Source of the DNA: Balanoglossus misakiensis
Lineage: Eukaryota > Hemichordata
Reading direction: 5' to 3'
Assembly (NCBI GenBank): GCA_040954595.2
Contig: CM082577.2
Span: forward strand, 20,274,001-20,338,000
DNA length: 64,000 nt
Shown here: positions 41,801 through 47,354 of the stretch, piece by piece
Layout: every line of letters begins with the position of its first letter
How positions within the stretch are numbered: position 1 is the stretch's first letter
Translations under genes and position numbers: made by a program
The notes under the pieces: generated by a model
What the model was told of the DNA's origin: nothing
The model's input: the letters and a program-made list of their open reading frames with translations, nothing else
The model's database searches: none

Positions 41801-44118
41801 ATAACAAAATGTTGGACAACAATAGAAAGATTGGCAACAGTATTCTCATAAAGTATGACCAAATGGGATTAGATCATGTGCCACATTCAGTGAGGTGGAT
41901 TCTAACATTTTAAGCTCTACTAGATTAGTGTTTGAAATTTGTTCGGGAAATTCGTATCCCCCTTTGAATTTGAAACCACATTTGTCGTTGACATTACCTA
42001 AATTTTGATTAGTAAAAAAACAGTCACAAATTTCATAGTAATTCTCAGACACTAAACAAAGAATCTTGACATGGTTAAACTTTATCATTAACTTAACTGA
42101 TTACTGTTTCTTGTTTTATTAAATTTGACCAAAATTTGTGGATTAAAATACGTTCTCTATCTTTGACATGTTCACTGTTGTCTAACATTTTATGTTATGC
42201 CATAACTTTCCAAACTATTGTATTGAGACTAAACTACCTAGTTTTGGGGCTGAACTTTTATTCCAGTGGTTACTGTAATCTGCTGTGAGTTCAAGGACAC
42301 CATTACCAACCATTTCCAAATCTGATGTACAATTTCTCGCCCTCCTGGCATGCTGGGAGTGTGAGAACAAATCGAACCCACACTCTCACTGATTAGAAAG
42401 CTGTATATGACGCGAGCGCTGATTGGTTGACAAAGTGTTCTTTTGCCAACGGAGACTAAATGTTATCCAATGGCGCGATGTGTATTATAGGGACAGAGAC
42501 TACAACGTGCCCAGACGACAGTTCCAGAGTCATTTATTCAATGTTTTTTAACAAATTTGGCTAATTTGTGGCCGTGTGAGAAATAGAATCTCACACACCA
42601 AGGACCTGGGATCATATTTCTCACGCAATCCCCAACTCGTGTGAGAAATATGATCACCAGCCACAGTGAGCATATAACTTACATAAACATGTAGTAATCA
42701 CAGATCATCAAGTAACAATTCGGTCGTGTCAAAAAAAAGGTAACCGAAAATACACATACCGCATTTCCAACTTCCGTGTTCTGTTTCATGGCAAAATGCA
42801 GAAGTTTATTCATCACATAGTTAAACTGATCATTCCCCTTCATACCTTGTACATTGTACTTAATCTCATCAAAATATTTCTTTCATAAAGTATACACAGA
42901 CCACATTGCTGTTAAAAACTGAGCTTATAACTGCTTCTTTTAGATCATAGGTTAAACTCTCAAAAGAAAAGACGTTCTCGCATGATATACATTCTTCCAA
43001 CTCCAGAGCTGGGTGTCAATAGGCACTTTGAAATTATTTAAACAATAACCCCCCACGGCCCCACCCCCACCCTGCAGGGGATTTGGGTACAATTAAGCAA
43101 TAACCCCCGCCGCTGGTGGGTATACGCGAGATTTGTGTACAATTCGAGACATATAGCACAAGCCGTTAAAGGTATACGGTCACCTATTGAAAATTAGCTG
43201 TAGTTACCATGGCAAATTGAGATATAGCCAATCACTGATTTTCAGTGGGTGGCACACGCGAAAAAAAGAGCGCCACCAAGTGTTCTTTAGAACGCTCAAA
43301 TACGCCATTTCAGCCATATATGGGTGTATGTAAATTGGAGGTGACTGTATACCTTTAAGCACCGACAGTCAACACCACTGGTCATGCACTGTGTCTACTA
43401 CCCTGAGCTTGCGTGGGCCGGCCATATATCAGCTGTAATCACTTCCTGTTGATGGATGCTGGCAAGGAAGTACAATTTGTACTTCCCCCTCCGCCTTGTT
43501 TTTGTATAGGAATTACGTCTGGTGTTGTACAATTACGCTAAAGCTGAACACTATATGACATAATTGCGTGGATCACTTACCAATTAATGCTTTCTCATAT
43601 GCTCTGCCCATTGCTATCATATGTCTGATTCCAGGGTGAAGGTTCTCCAGTATTCCCTGTACATAGAAACGTAAACATTAGAAAAAGATTACAAATAACA
43701 TCACCAAAGGCCTTCGAAGCGTCAGGTTTGATAATGAACGGCAAGCAAACATAGTGTATATACTGAACTGTCAATAAGTCAATGACAATGCCAATGGTAA
43801 ATTTCATCACGATTTTATTGGCGTTTTTGTCGCGAGTACAACCGTGTTAATTTTCCGTCTGGAAAAAATAATTTAATACTAGTATAACACTGAGACCGCT
43901 CTACATTTGACAATTGACGGTCAAAGGTGCAATTTAACATCGGGCATGCACAGGTTCAACCAAAGTAGCCTCATCCATCCAACGATCGAATGGCGACAAG
44001 CTATAAACAACTATAATTATTGAATATTGCATAAATTCTTCCATGTTCCCCGCCCGATACTCACCCTGTAAGCTCCCTCGGCCATCCTCCCAATATCCTC
44101 GCTACTTGTTGTCGACAT
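3541..44118 (-). CDS. BAIAP2: BAIAP2/IRSp53-family gene (I-BAR + SH3), 13 exons seen, 3' end missing
   Basis: Members of this family bend membranes outward through the I-BAR (IMD) domain and recruit actin regulators (WAVE, Ena/VASP, Eps8) through SH3; they act at filopodia and lamellipodia downstream of Cdc42/Rac. Thirteen exons on the minus strand join with fully consistent phases into 487 codons: 44065-44118, 43581-43656, 37716-37802, 34572-34633, 34068-34184, 26627-26779, 25168-25254, 24745-24840, 23443-23586, 23085-23217, 11089-11225, 6071-6201, 3541-3724. Residues 1-244 form a complete I-BAR domain (motifs [42 protein letters not shown]). Residues about 361-420 are an SH3 domain ([20 protein letters not shown]). 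A linker of about 115 residues separates them, and a proline-rich tail follows. Human IRSp53 is a little over 520 residues, so most of the protein is present. The C-terminal exon was not found and may lie beyond the left edge. BAIAP2L1 or BAIAP2L2 orthology cannot be separated from BAIAP2 by eye. Confidence 0.93.
4630..4657. repeat. perfect 11-bp-arm hairpin
   Basis: CTTTACGGCCC, loop TGATAC, GGGCCGTAAAG. It lies in the intron between exons 12 and 13; no promoter or terminator context is visible. Confidence 0.6.
5405..5754 (+). mobile_element. LTR (solo or with a remnant) followed by a primer-binding site
   Basis: The 350-bp block starts TGTCA and ends TGACA, the inverted terminal form of LTRs. 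TATAAA-like boxes lie at about 5509 and 5674. Directly after the end comes ATTGGCGAGCTGTGG, which looks like a TGG-initiated primer-binding site of a gypsy-type element. No gag or pol can be seen before exon 12 at 6201, so it is a decayed remnant. Confidence 0.5.
6071..6201 (-). CDS. BAIAP2: BAIAP2-like exon 12 (second half of SH3)
   Basis: Acceptor GTTGATTACAG, donor GTAAGT; 43 codons + 2 nt. Begins [19 protein letters not shown] and contains [12 protein letters not shown], completing the SH3 domain started in exon 11. The intron between the two holds the 3.5-kb minisatellite, which ends about 95 nt upstream of this acceptor. Confidence 0.93.
6297..9831. repeat. 33-bp minisatellite, about 107 tandem units, intronic
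   Basis: Unit GACACTTGCCCCAGCCCTAT + CCTGAACCCCGCG. Units are almost identical and differ mainly at the last 3-4 bases (CGCG, ACTG, CGTG, rarely CCTG or TGCG), at GAAC versus GCAC, and at AACG versus AACC. Because 33 is a multiple of 3 and the unit has no stop in several frames, four frames stay open for about 1,180 codons. These are artefacts, since the block lies in the SH3 intron of the BAIAP2-like gene. The last unit decays at 9809-9831. Confidence 0.97.
7551..9036. repeat. higher-order repeat inside the minisatellite (23- and 22-unit blocks)
   Basis: A rare unit variant (AACG before CCG) recurs at 7551, 8310 and 9036, spacings of 759 and 726 bp (23 and 22 units). The order of unit variants between them is the same apart from one unit, including the run of four ACTG units followed by a GCAC unit. 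Confidence 0.85.
9832..11088. other. remainder of SH3 intron
   Basis: No exon seen. Contains a CA microsatellite (about 10241-10272), a copy of the GGTCCCATGG-ended dispersed repeat (10445-10716) and a G run (about 10872-10888). Confidence 0.6.
10445..10716 (+). mobile_element. dispersed repeat with GGTCCCATGG hairpin end, copy 1
   Basis: Shares long stretches with 14000-14250 and 40870-41210 (GCAATCTGACCAGTAGTT, AACTCCCATCTACAGCCCAG) and ends in GACGCAACC followed by a hairpin formed by GGTCCCATGGTATA and TATACCAATGGGACC. No ORF. Likely a SINE or MITE family whose CATA tract expands. Confidence 0.6.
11089..11225 (-). CDS. BAIAP2: BAIAP2-like exon 11 (first half of SH3)
   Basis: Acceptor TTGCTTAG accepts phase 1, donor GTAAGTAT gives phase 0; 2 nt + 45 codons. 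The last 21 residues are the first half of the SH3 domain ([20 protein letters not shown]), matching RVKAIFSHAAGDNSTLLSF of IRSp53. Confidence 0.92.
13000..13380 (-). mobile_element. dispersed repeat, inverted relative to 33415-33750
   Basis: From the GTTCTCGCAGTGAAGATATC side to CAGCTTTCATTACGATGGGC (inverted), this block matches 33415-33750 over nearly its whole length with scattered substitutions. No ORF and no clear termini. Both copies lie next to a hairpin element of the 13470/33132 type, so the two may belong to one larger element. Confidence 0.6.
13958..14260 (+). mobile_element. dispersed repeat with GACGCAACC end, copy 2
   Basis: Same family as 10445-10716 and 40870-41210. Its start (CGCATTAAGGACACGGCGGT) is also found at about 10165, so the full family unit is longer than the best-conserved core. 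It runs into a CATA tract and then the next MITE. Confidence 0.6.
14265..14615. mobile_element. MITE-like element, same family as 44825-45237
   Basis: Matches the 44.8-45.2 kb copy over several blocks (GGCCGAGGGAAATAGCATAT, GGCCCGAATATAGGCCAGGC, ATTTCCCTAGGGATTC, GAATCACGACACAGTATT). Rich in CACGTGAC and short inverted repeats; no ORF. Confidence 0.6.
15243..16012. mobile_element. PIF/Harbinger-like non-autonomous element
   Basis: Terminal inverted repeats of about 35 bp beginning GGCTGCATTCACAAACACCT, with the TTA target duplication (15240-15242 and 16013-16015) typical of PIF/Harbinger. The interior is G-rich at one end and C-rich at the other and has no ORF. Confidence 0.75.
16616..17915. 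mobile_element. 1.3-kb near-perfect palindrome
   Basis: Left arm 16616-17167 and right arm 17339-17915 are inverted copies around a 171-bp spacer; over one 258-bp stretch no difference is visible. The arms differ mainly in the length of a trinucleotide tract: ATT about 14 units at 16697-16738, AAT about 20 units at 17769-17830. No ORF of known kind. It may be a foldback transposon or an inverted duplication. Confidence 0.85.
18392..21770. mobile_element. 3.4-kb foldback element with subterminal tandem repeats
   Basis: The outer parts are tandem units of about 182 bp, three on the left (18392-18900) and about four and a half in inverted orientation on the right (20930-21770). Inside them, further inverted blocks pair (TGACCCCACTCAA type at 19020-19500 with 20430-20870). 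The centre holds a LINE tail. This layout is typical of FB-type foldback elements. No transposase seen. Confidence 0.75.
19740..19970 (+). pseudogene. LINE ORF2 C-terminal fragment inside the foldback element
   Basis: One frame reads [20 protein letters not shown] and then an H-L-F-Y-S-C motif, the usual tail of Tx1/L1-like ORF2 proteins; the zinc-knuckle cysteines are partly lost and a stop follows. Upstream pieces are in other frames. A degenerate passenger at the centre of the palindrome. Confidence 0.6.
22032..22169. mobile_element. TTAA-flanked MITE, diverged copy
   Basis: Ends AGGTAAAAGGTCACCT and (inverted) AGGTACATGGTCATC, flanked by TTAA on each side. Related at the tips to the copies at 23669 and 43170, with a different interior. 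Confidence 0.55.
23085..23217 (-). CDS. BAIAP2: BAIAP2-like exon 10 (linker, possible half-CRIB)
   Basis: Acceptor CTTTGCAG (a second in-frame AG nine bases later would shorten it to 23208), donor GTAAGT, leaving phase 1. Encodes a Pro/Gln-rich linker. This is where IRSp53 has its partial CRIB motif, but I cannot see a convincing CRIB here. Confidence 0.75.
23443..23586 (-). CDS. BAIAP2: BAIAP2-like exon 9 (linker)
   Basis: Acceptor TTATTCACAG, donor GTTTGT; 48 codons in phase 0. A polar, Gln/Arg-rich linker between I-BAR and SH3. It is supported by an open frame, splice sites and phase agreement rather than by a known motif. Confidence 0.75.
23669..23852. mobile_element. TTAA-flanked MITE, copy A
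   Basis: 184 bp; tips AGGTATACGGTCACCT in inverted orientation; TTAA at 23665-23668 and 23853-23856. It is clearly similar along its whole length to 43170-43354. Confidence 0.8.
24745..24840 (-). CDS. BAIAP2: BAIAP2-like exon 8 (end of I-BAR)
   Basis: Acceptor CTGCTTGCAG, donor GTGAGT; 32 codons in phase 0. Encodes [20 protein letters not shown], equivalent to the KLPLWQQACADPSKIPE turn that closes the I-BAR domain. Confidence 0.9.
25168..25254 (-). CDS. BAIAP2: BAIAP2-like exon 7 ([13 protein letters not shown] motif)
   Basis: Acceptor TTTTGCAAAG, donor GTAAGCC; exactly 29 codons. Carries the family signature [10 protein letters not shown] (EERRRFCFLV in IRSp53). The splice phase matches the exons on both sides. 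Confidence 0.92.
25644..26554. mobile_element. 911-bp TIR element with TA duplication in intron 6
   Basis: Inverted ends of about 34 bp (GACCCTAGAGA(A)AGAAGGAC...GCGCAACT) flanked by TA at 25642-25643 and 26555-26556. TA duplications suggest Tc1/mariner-type mobilisation. No transposase. It makes up about two thirds of the intron between exons 6 and 7. Confidence 0.75.
26627..26779 (-). CDS. BAIAP2: BAIAP2-like exon 6 (I-BAR basic helix)
   Basis: Acceptor ATTTTCAG, donor GTAAAT; exactly 51 codons. Very rich in Lys/Arg/Glu ([18 protein letters not shown]...), as expected for the long I-BAR helix whose basic face contacts phosphoinositide membranes. Confidence 0.92.
28018..28157. mobile_element. 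140-bp MITE with 30-bp inverted ends
   Basis: Ends AGAATAATGTA(A/C)GCCCCAAAGACCCATAAT are inverted copies with one mismatch. No ORF. Confidence 0.7.
29229..29345. repeat. hairpin with about 46-bp arms
   Basis: GCAATAAAACACCCCCAGCC... pairs with GGCTGGGGGTGTTTTATTGC across a loop of about 24 bp, with a few mismatches. It lies inside an AT-rich repeat just before the foldback hairpin at 29424. Confidence 0.75.
29424..29567. mobile_element. foldback hairpin MITE, copy 1
   Basis: About 144 bp; AGGGGTTATTAC ends inverted, with almost the whole length self-complementary around a TTGCAAAGCAAC-type centre. Same family as 33132-33277; about 60 bp of 3' flank (GCGAAAATGCGCCGAGAA) is also shared, so the mobile unit may be longer. 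Confidence 0.75.
31295..31708. mobile_element. MITE with TA duplication inserted in a LINE
   Basis: Inverted ends (G/A)GGTGGCATTGCA(T/C)GAAA, flanked by TA. Its right end touches the CR1/L2-like LINE frame directly. Confidence 0.6.
31709..32130 (+). pseudogene. CR1/L2-like LINE reverse transcriptase fragment
   Basis: Two frames give [38 protein letters not shown], then [20 protein letters not shown] and [20 protein letters not shown] with DLHWLTV. These are hallmark motifs of the C-terminal part of RT in the CR1/L2 group. A frameshift with a stop near 31912 and loss of everything before and after make it a dead fragment. Confidence 0.85.
33132..33277. mobile_element. foldback hairpin MITE, copy 2
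   Basis: AGGGGTTATTACACGAATTT at both ends in inverted orientation, centre GTTGCGCTTCGCAAC. Better conserved than copy 1. A partial third copy at about 13470-13605 has its end unit (ATACGAATTCGTATAATAAC) duplicated in tandem. Confidence 0.8.
33415..33750 (+). mobile_element. dispersed repeat, direct partner of 13000-13380
   Basis: Begins AGGGGGTTGGCAGCTTTCAT and ends near GGCGAGAACAATAGAAAGTG. It matches the inverted 13.0-13.4 kb copy with substitutions. No ORF. Confidence 0.6.
34068..34184 (-). CDS. BAIAP2: BAIAP2-like exon 5 (I-BAR)
   Basis: Acceptor TTTTTCAG, donor GTAAGTC; exactly 39 codons, phase 0 on both sides. Contains [19 protein letters not shown], aligning with LKSFHNELLTQLEQKVELD of IRSp53, followed by a lysine-rich helix. 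Confidence 0.92.
34572..34633 (-). CDS. BAIAP2: BAIAP2-like exon 4 (I-BAR)
   Basis: Acceptor CTTTTGCAG, donor GTAAGT; 2 nt + 20 codons. Encodes [20 protein letters not shown], a helical stretch equivalent to DVLFQMAEVHRQIQNQLEEM. It ends in phase 0. Confidence 0.88.
34771..35386. repeat. CATA/CATC microsatellite array A
   Basis: CATC tract (about 34797-34890), CATA tract (34890-35009), then a 46-bp element end (GATAGATGCAACTGATCCAA...GGGACC), and the same CATC-CATA order again up to 35386. A duplicated unit of a repeat family that carries its own microsatellite. The open frames here are artefacts of the 4-bp period. Confidence 0.9.
35464..36266. mobile_element. TIR element with GGGGTTACACGTG ends
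   Basis: 803 bp bounded by GGGGTTACACGTG and its inverse. Internal short motifs such as ACACCG and CCGGA recur. No ORF and no clear target duplication, so the class is uncertain. Confidence 0.55.
36274..36655. repeat. 128-bp tandem repeat, about 3 units
   Basis: Units start at 36274, 36402 and 36531 with GTTAGCCTGTGTGTTC(C/A)AAG. The third unit is shortened by an internal deletion. Confidence 0.85.
36769..37309. repeat. CATA microsatellite array B (about 135 units)
   Basis: Nearly pure CATA with a CATT variant at about 36914, 37018, 37130 and 37262. It ends in the same GATAGATGCAACTGATCCAA element end as array A. Long frames encoding repeated HTYI or MYVC are artefacts. Confidence 0.95.
37716..37802 (-). 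CDS. BAIAP2: BAIAP2-like exon 3 (I-BAR)
   Basis: Acceptor CATTGTAG, donor GTAGGT; enters in phase 1 and leaves in phase 1 (2 nt + 28 codons + 1 nt). Encodes [20 protein letters not shown], equivalent to the AAKGYFDALVKMGELASES segment of IRSp53. Confidence 0.93.
39991..40690. repeat. about 239-bp tandem repeat, 3 units
   Basis: CCCTCCAAACG starts units at 39991, 40230 and 40468. Each includes AGGTCAAAGGTCACCTGAGG and GCCTGGAATTAGGTATGCAC. Two more diverged units may precede at 39750-39990. Confidence 0.85.
40870..41210 (+). mobile_element. dispersed repeat with GGTCCCATGG hairpin end, copy 3
   Basis: The longest copy of this family: GTGAGGTTGACATAAGGTAC, GCAATCTGACCAGTAGTT, AACTCCCATCTACAGCCCAG, then CATA/CATC repeats, GACGCAACC and the terminal hairpin GGTCCCATGGTATATAGGCC. 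Confidence 0.65.
43170..43354. mobile_element. TTAA-flanked MITE, copy B
   Basis: 185 bp, tips AGGTATACGGTCACCT, flanked by TTAA at 43166-43169 and 43355-43358; closely related to 23669-23852. Confidence 0.8.
43581..43656 (-). CDS. BAIAP2: BAIAP2-like exon 2 (I-BAR helix 1)
   Basis: Acceptor TGTACAG and donor GTAAGTG; 25 codons plus 1 nt. It encodes [20 protein letters not shown], matching the most conserved stretch of the I-BAR N-terminus (NPSLRNFIAMGKNYEKAL in IRSp53). Confidence 0.93.
44065..44118 (-). CDS. BAIAP2: BAIAP2-like exon 1 (start codon)
   Basis: Eighteen codons from ATG at 44118 (a G at -3 is favourable) to a GTGAGT donor, ending in phase 0. The peptide starts [18 protein letters not shown], which fits the start of IRSp53 (short N-terminus, acidic residues, then an aromatic before the next exon). 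A 5' UTR exon further upstream is possible. Confidence 0.88.
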
Positions 44119-44513
44119 GGCTATCTGCGGTTCGTGTAAACGTGGCACATGAACAAGTGTTTTCTCTGTGTCGCGGTCGCCAGTCGTAGACAAATTCAGT
44201 TAAATATACCGATTGAATTATCTGAGACTCTGACTTGGGCGGCGGTATGGATTTCATCACGATGAGTACAAAGGTCACTGTGTAGATATGGGGATTGTTC
44301 CATTGCACCAATAGGGGTGGATACACTTAAGTACGTGGGGTGATACATTTACATATCAATATTGAGCCTGAGATGGCGCTCTGCATCAAGTTGCTCGGTG
44401 CCGAGAGAAAACGGCAAATACCAGCGAACTGAAATGATTCCTTAGTACACGAGCTGATATTATTGCAATAGCCGACGACATTTTAGGCCTGTTAAATTTA
44501 CGCATACCAGAAA
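44119..44513. other. 5' flank of BAIAP2-like gene
   Basis: Contains the presumed 5' UTR and promoter on the minus strand. No other feature recognised between the start codon and the Penelope-like fragment. Confidence 0.4.
44201..44208 (-). promoter_or_regulatory. possible TATA-like box of the BAIAP2-like gene
   Basis: TATATTTA on the minus strand about 85 nt upstream of the ATG. The position would suit a short 5' UTR, but many metazoan promoters lack a TATA box and this could be chance in AT-rich DNA. Confidence 0.2.
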
Positions 44514-44815
44514 ATGGTATACACAAACAATAAAATTGCCAGAAGTCAAAAAAAAGAAAAAAAAAAAAGAGAAGAAGACAGAAATCGAGAAAGAAATCGG
44601 GTCAACCCACCTTGGCTTACAGCAAAAACGTCAAGACCAACAATGGAAAAAACTTTCCTCGGGGTCATCAACAAACACTTCCCAAAAGATTCGAAACTCC
44701 ACCCAATAATCAACAAGAACAATGTCAAGATTAGCTTCAAGGAAAACATAGCATCAATTATCAAAAAACACAACAGAAAAATCACCACAGACCAGAATGA
44801 CTGGCTATTTACATT
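44514..44815 (+). pseudogene. Penelope-like element fragment
   Basis: Encodes a lysine/arginine-rich stretch then NPPW, MEKTFLGVINKHFPKDSKLH, INKNNVKISF and ASIIKKHNRKI. This pattern (KTFL-L-DKHFP-HKLH-I-NRN-VK-SY...SII-HN-KI) is characteristic of the region downstream of the RT in Penelope-like elements. No GIY-YIG domain follows, because the fragment runs into a MITE. Confidence 0.65.
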
Positions 44816-44824
44816 GAACACCTA

Positions 44825-45237
44825 TTGCCCGGCCACGAGGGCCATAGCAGCCGTTTATTACCCCGAGGGGCTGTGAGTTACCAGGCCGAGGGAAATAGCA
44901 TATGATTTTGGTAACTCACAGTCCCGAGGGGTAAAACGCGCAACTATGGCCCGAATATAGGCCAGGCTATAGGTGTTTTATAATAAACCTCATGCTGACA
45001 GTTTATGTTTGCAATATTGAACAAGTTTAATTAACCACCTTCAGTACGAAATAGAAATAAATTCAACATGAACGGATGCTACAACCCAAATGAAACAGCT
45101 TACGGGTCTGAAAACTCACGTTGGTCACGTGACCAGTTTATATTTTTTTTGTTATTTCCCTAGGGATTCGTAGTCGATTCTTATTTTCCTATCACGCGAA
45201 TCACGACACAGTATTAGCATCAGGTATGTTACAACAG
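44825..45237. mobile_element. MITE-like element, same family as 14265-14615
   Basis: Inverted blocks (TTACCCCGAGGGGCTGTGAG with CTCACAGTCCCGAGGGGTAA) at the left end, TTGGTCACGTGACCA in the middle, ATCACGACACAGTATTAGCA at the right. No ORF. Confidence 0.6.
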
Positions 45238-45252
45238 TAGAAACCATGCTTA

Positions 45253-45372
45253 GCCTACGGCTATACCACGTAGTATAAGCCGGTTCTCGTCCGATCATCG
45301 AAGCAAGGCTGAGTTGGGAGTTGGTAGCTCTTGGATGGGAGACCGCCTGGGAATACTATGTGCTGTATGCTT
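45253..45372 (+). rRNA. 5S rRNA-like sequence (probable pseudogene)
   Basis: 120 bp, the normal 5S length. It starts GCCTACGGCTATACCACG and includes CCGGTTCTCGTCCGATCA and GGATGGGAGACCGCCTGGGA, so loop A, helix III and the internal promoter C box are recognisable. Helix I has one mismatched pair (third position), and the region at 45271-45281 and the A-box area at 45300-45320 depart from the metazoan consensus. No T-run terminator follows; LINE coding sequence begins at once. Probably a retrotransposed copy rather than a working gene. Confidence 0.7.
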
Positions 45373-46254
45373 CATTTTTGAACTTTTGAGGGGTCGTGCA
45401 CGACAAATTTCCCACGATGAAATTATCAATGAACCCATTTTTTATAACCCTTTCATTACAAGTGTTGAAGGGCGCCCTCTGCCGATCATAAAACTTTTCA
45501 GTTCAGCTGGCATTGTCAAAATGAGGGATTTGTTATACGAGGTCATTCCTGGGTTTCTACCTGTTGATGCAATTGGTGACATGGTTTCATTGGCCCATCC
45601 TGACACTCCCACAAGCAATACTGTTGAGAAGCAGTACCATATTATCCTCAATTCAATTCCTCAAAAGTGGCATGATATTCTGCAGGGTAATCACAAAGAT
45701 TATAACAAAGTGGACAAAAACCCGTCTCTCTTTATTGTTAATGCTCATGATCAACGTATTCCTTTCCATTCTCTTAAGGTTAGACACATTACTACAATAG
45801 CTCGGCATCTGAGAAAAACAGTGCCCACGGGTGTTCAGTATTGGCTCTTTCACCTGCCAAACCTTGATTTTAGTAAGGTTTGGCCAATCGTTTACACAAA
45901 TTTCAAGGATAATTACCTGGGTGATCTTGATTATCTCATTTGTCACAACGCTGTTTTTAGTAATCTTCGTCTTTACAAAGCAGGTAAAATACTCAGTCCG
46001 ACTTGTGACTTCTGCACATTTTTTCACGAAGACGTGTATCATTTGTTTGTGTGCTGCCAGACAATTCAATCCTTGTGGCAACTTGTTTTTGAGTATATCT
46101 ACAGTGCCTGTAGTGTAAATAAGTTTAACACAAAAGACAGAATTCTAATGATGCTATTTGGCTATCCCTGTGACAATTTGATCAATTTGGGTATTGCTCA
46201 GTAAATATTGCGAGTATTATCACCTTGTTAAATATTATTCTGTCCTTGTGTGGG
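45373..46254 (+). pseudogene. 5'-truncated Tx1/L1-like LINE ORF2 tail
   Basis: About 277 codons stay open to the TAA at 46202. Features: GRPLPIIKLFSSAGIVKMRD typical of the region after RT, then a C-terminal zinc knuckle CDFCTFFHEDVYHLFVCC. Coding potential continues in another frame to about 46254 (LNIILSLC). It begins directly at the end of the 5S-like sequence, and its own 3' end is lost where the gypsy-like element starts. Confidence 0.8.
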
Positions 46255-46313
46255 TAATATTTTCCGACAACGGTATCTGCAACTTCCATCTCAATAATTT
46301 CCGACACGCCATC

Positions 46314-46545
46314 ATGAAAGTTAACATCAACACCAGTACTCTATCTCTACCTGGAATGGGACGGAAAATAGCCAAGGCCATTCTGCGATTACGTGAACGA
46401 CATGGCTATGTGACTTGTGAGATGGTATGCAGTATTCCTAGGTTCAAAACATCCGTAGAATTCATGGAGATGGCCGACTTCGAACCATCAGGTGCTTCAG
46501 CCAAACCATCCGTGAACACAAGCACCCATCCCGCCCCGGTCTGAC
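46314..46545 (+). pseudogene. helix-hairpin-helix region ahead of gypsy gag
   Basis: NINTSTLSLPGMGRKIAKAI followed by LRERHGYVTCEMVCSIPRF fits the ComEA-type helix-hairpin-helix pattern (two helices around an LPGxG turn), a DNA-binding fold. Met at 46314 is a plausible start. A TGA ends the frame at 46542. The same strand continues into a low-complexity Arg/Gln/Ser region and then gag, so this is probably the gag N-terminus. Not a known standard gag module to me. Confidence 0.6.
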
Positions 46546-46585
46546 AAGATGAGGAAGACAGCGTTAAAGATATGGATGAAATAGC

Positions 46586-47343
46586 ATGAAAGAATGGATG
46601 GAAATGATTGACAAGGTCACGAAAGAACGGGAAAGCAGACATTTACAACGATCTTCACGCCATCAGCAACCCAAAGCAACTATTCGATCAAAGCGATTTG
46701 AGGAAAGGGTAAGTCAACATCATACCGACTCTCGGGGGTATGATAGGTCATTCAATCCTGCGTACAGGCAAGAAGTGTTCGCGATGAACAGCGATATGCG
46801 ACCTGGCCTGAAGAGGAGCTGAATTATCGTCCATCACGGGACCAGGTGAATGTGTCCAGACCACGAGCGGGTGCATCACCGGATTATTATGATGGCCATT
46901 ATCCGACAGAATTCGCTCCTCCCAGAACTCAACCCTACTACCAGCATGATAATCGGATGGACAGATCAAGTCATCGTCACATCCCGATGTCAGTTCCCAG
47001 GACGCTAATCTACGATGGCTCCGGAAATTGGCAGGCATATCAGGTAAAATTCACAAAATTTTCCGAGATGCAGGAGATGTCATTTAATGAATGCAAAAGT
47101 TATCTGTGCTGGTGTTTAGAGGGAAAAGCAAGTGAAGTTTATATCAGGATCCTCCAGAAAAACGAAGACGTAACCTATCACGAGCTGCTCAACAAAATGG
47201 AGAAAAGATTCGGCGGAAGGAGATTCCAGAATCCAGTCAGCTTCAGTTCGCCCAAATCCGACAGAATACCGATGAGAAATTAGAAGAATGGGCGGACAGG
47301 GTTTATTCACTTGCGATGCAGGCATTTCAAGAAAGCAGCGATG
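46586..47343 (+). pseudogene. Ty3/gypsy-type gag (broken)
   Basis: Encodes YDGSGNWQAYQVKF, CLEGKASEVYIRIL, and YHELLNKMEKRFG, the gag capsid pattern in which a W-x2-F segment is followed by a CLEGKA helix and an EKRFG end. A frameshift near 47220 moves the continuation (LEEWADRVYSLAMQAF) to another frame, ending at a TAG near 47352. No zinc knuckle, protease, RT or RNase H follows. Confidence 0.75.
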
Positions 47344-47354
47344 CCACCATTTAG

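Larger units (their letters stand above)
37803..43580. other. intron between exons 2 and 3
   Basis: No exon seen. Besides the tandem repeat, dispersed repeat and TTAA MITE listed, I see nothing recognisable at 37803-39640 or 41220-43165 except a 15-bp-arm hairpin near 42611. Confidence 0.5.
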
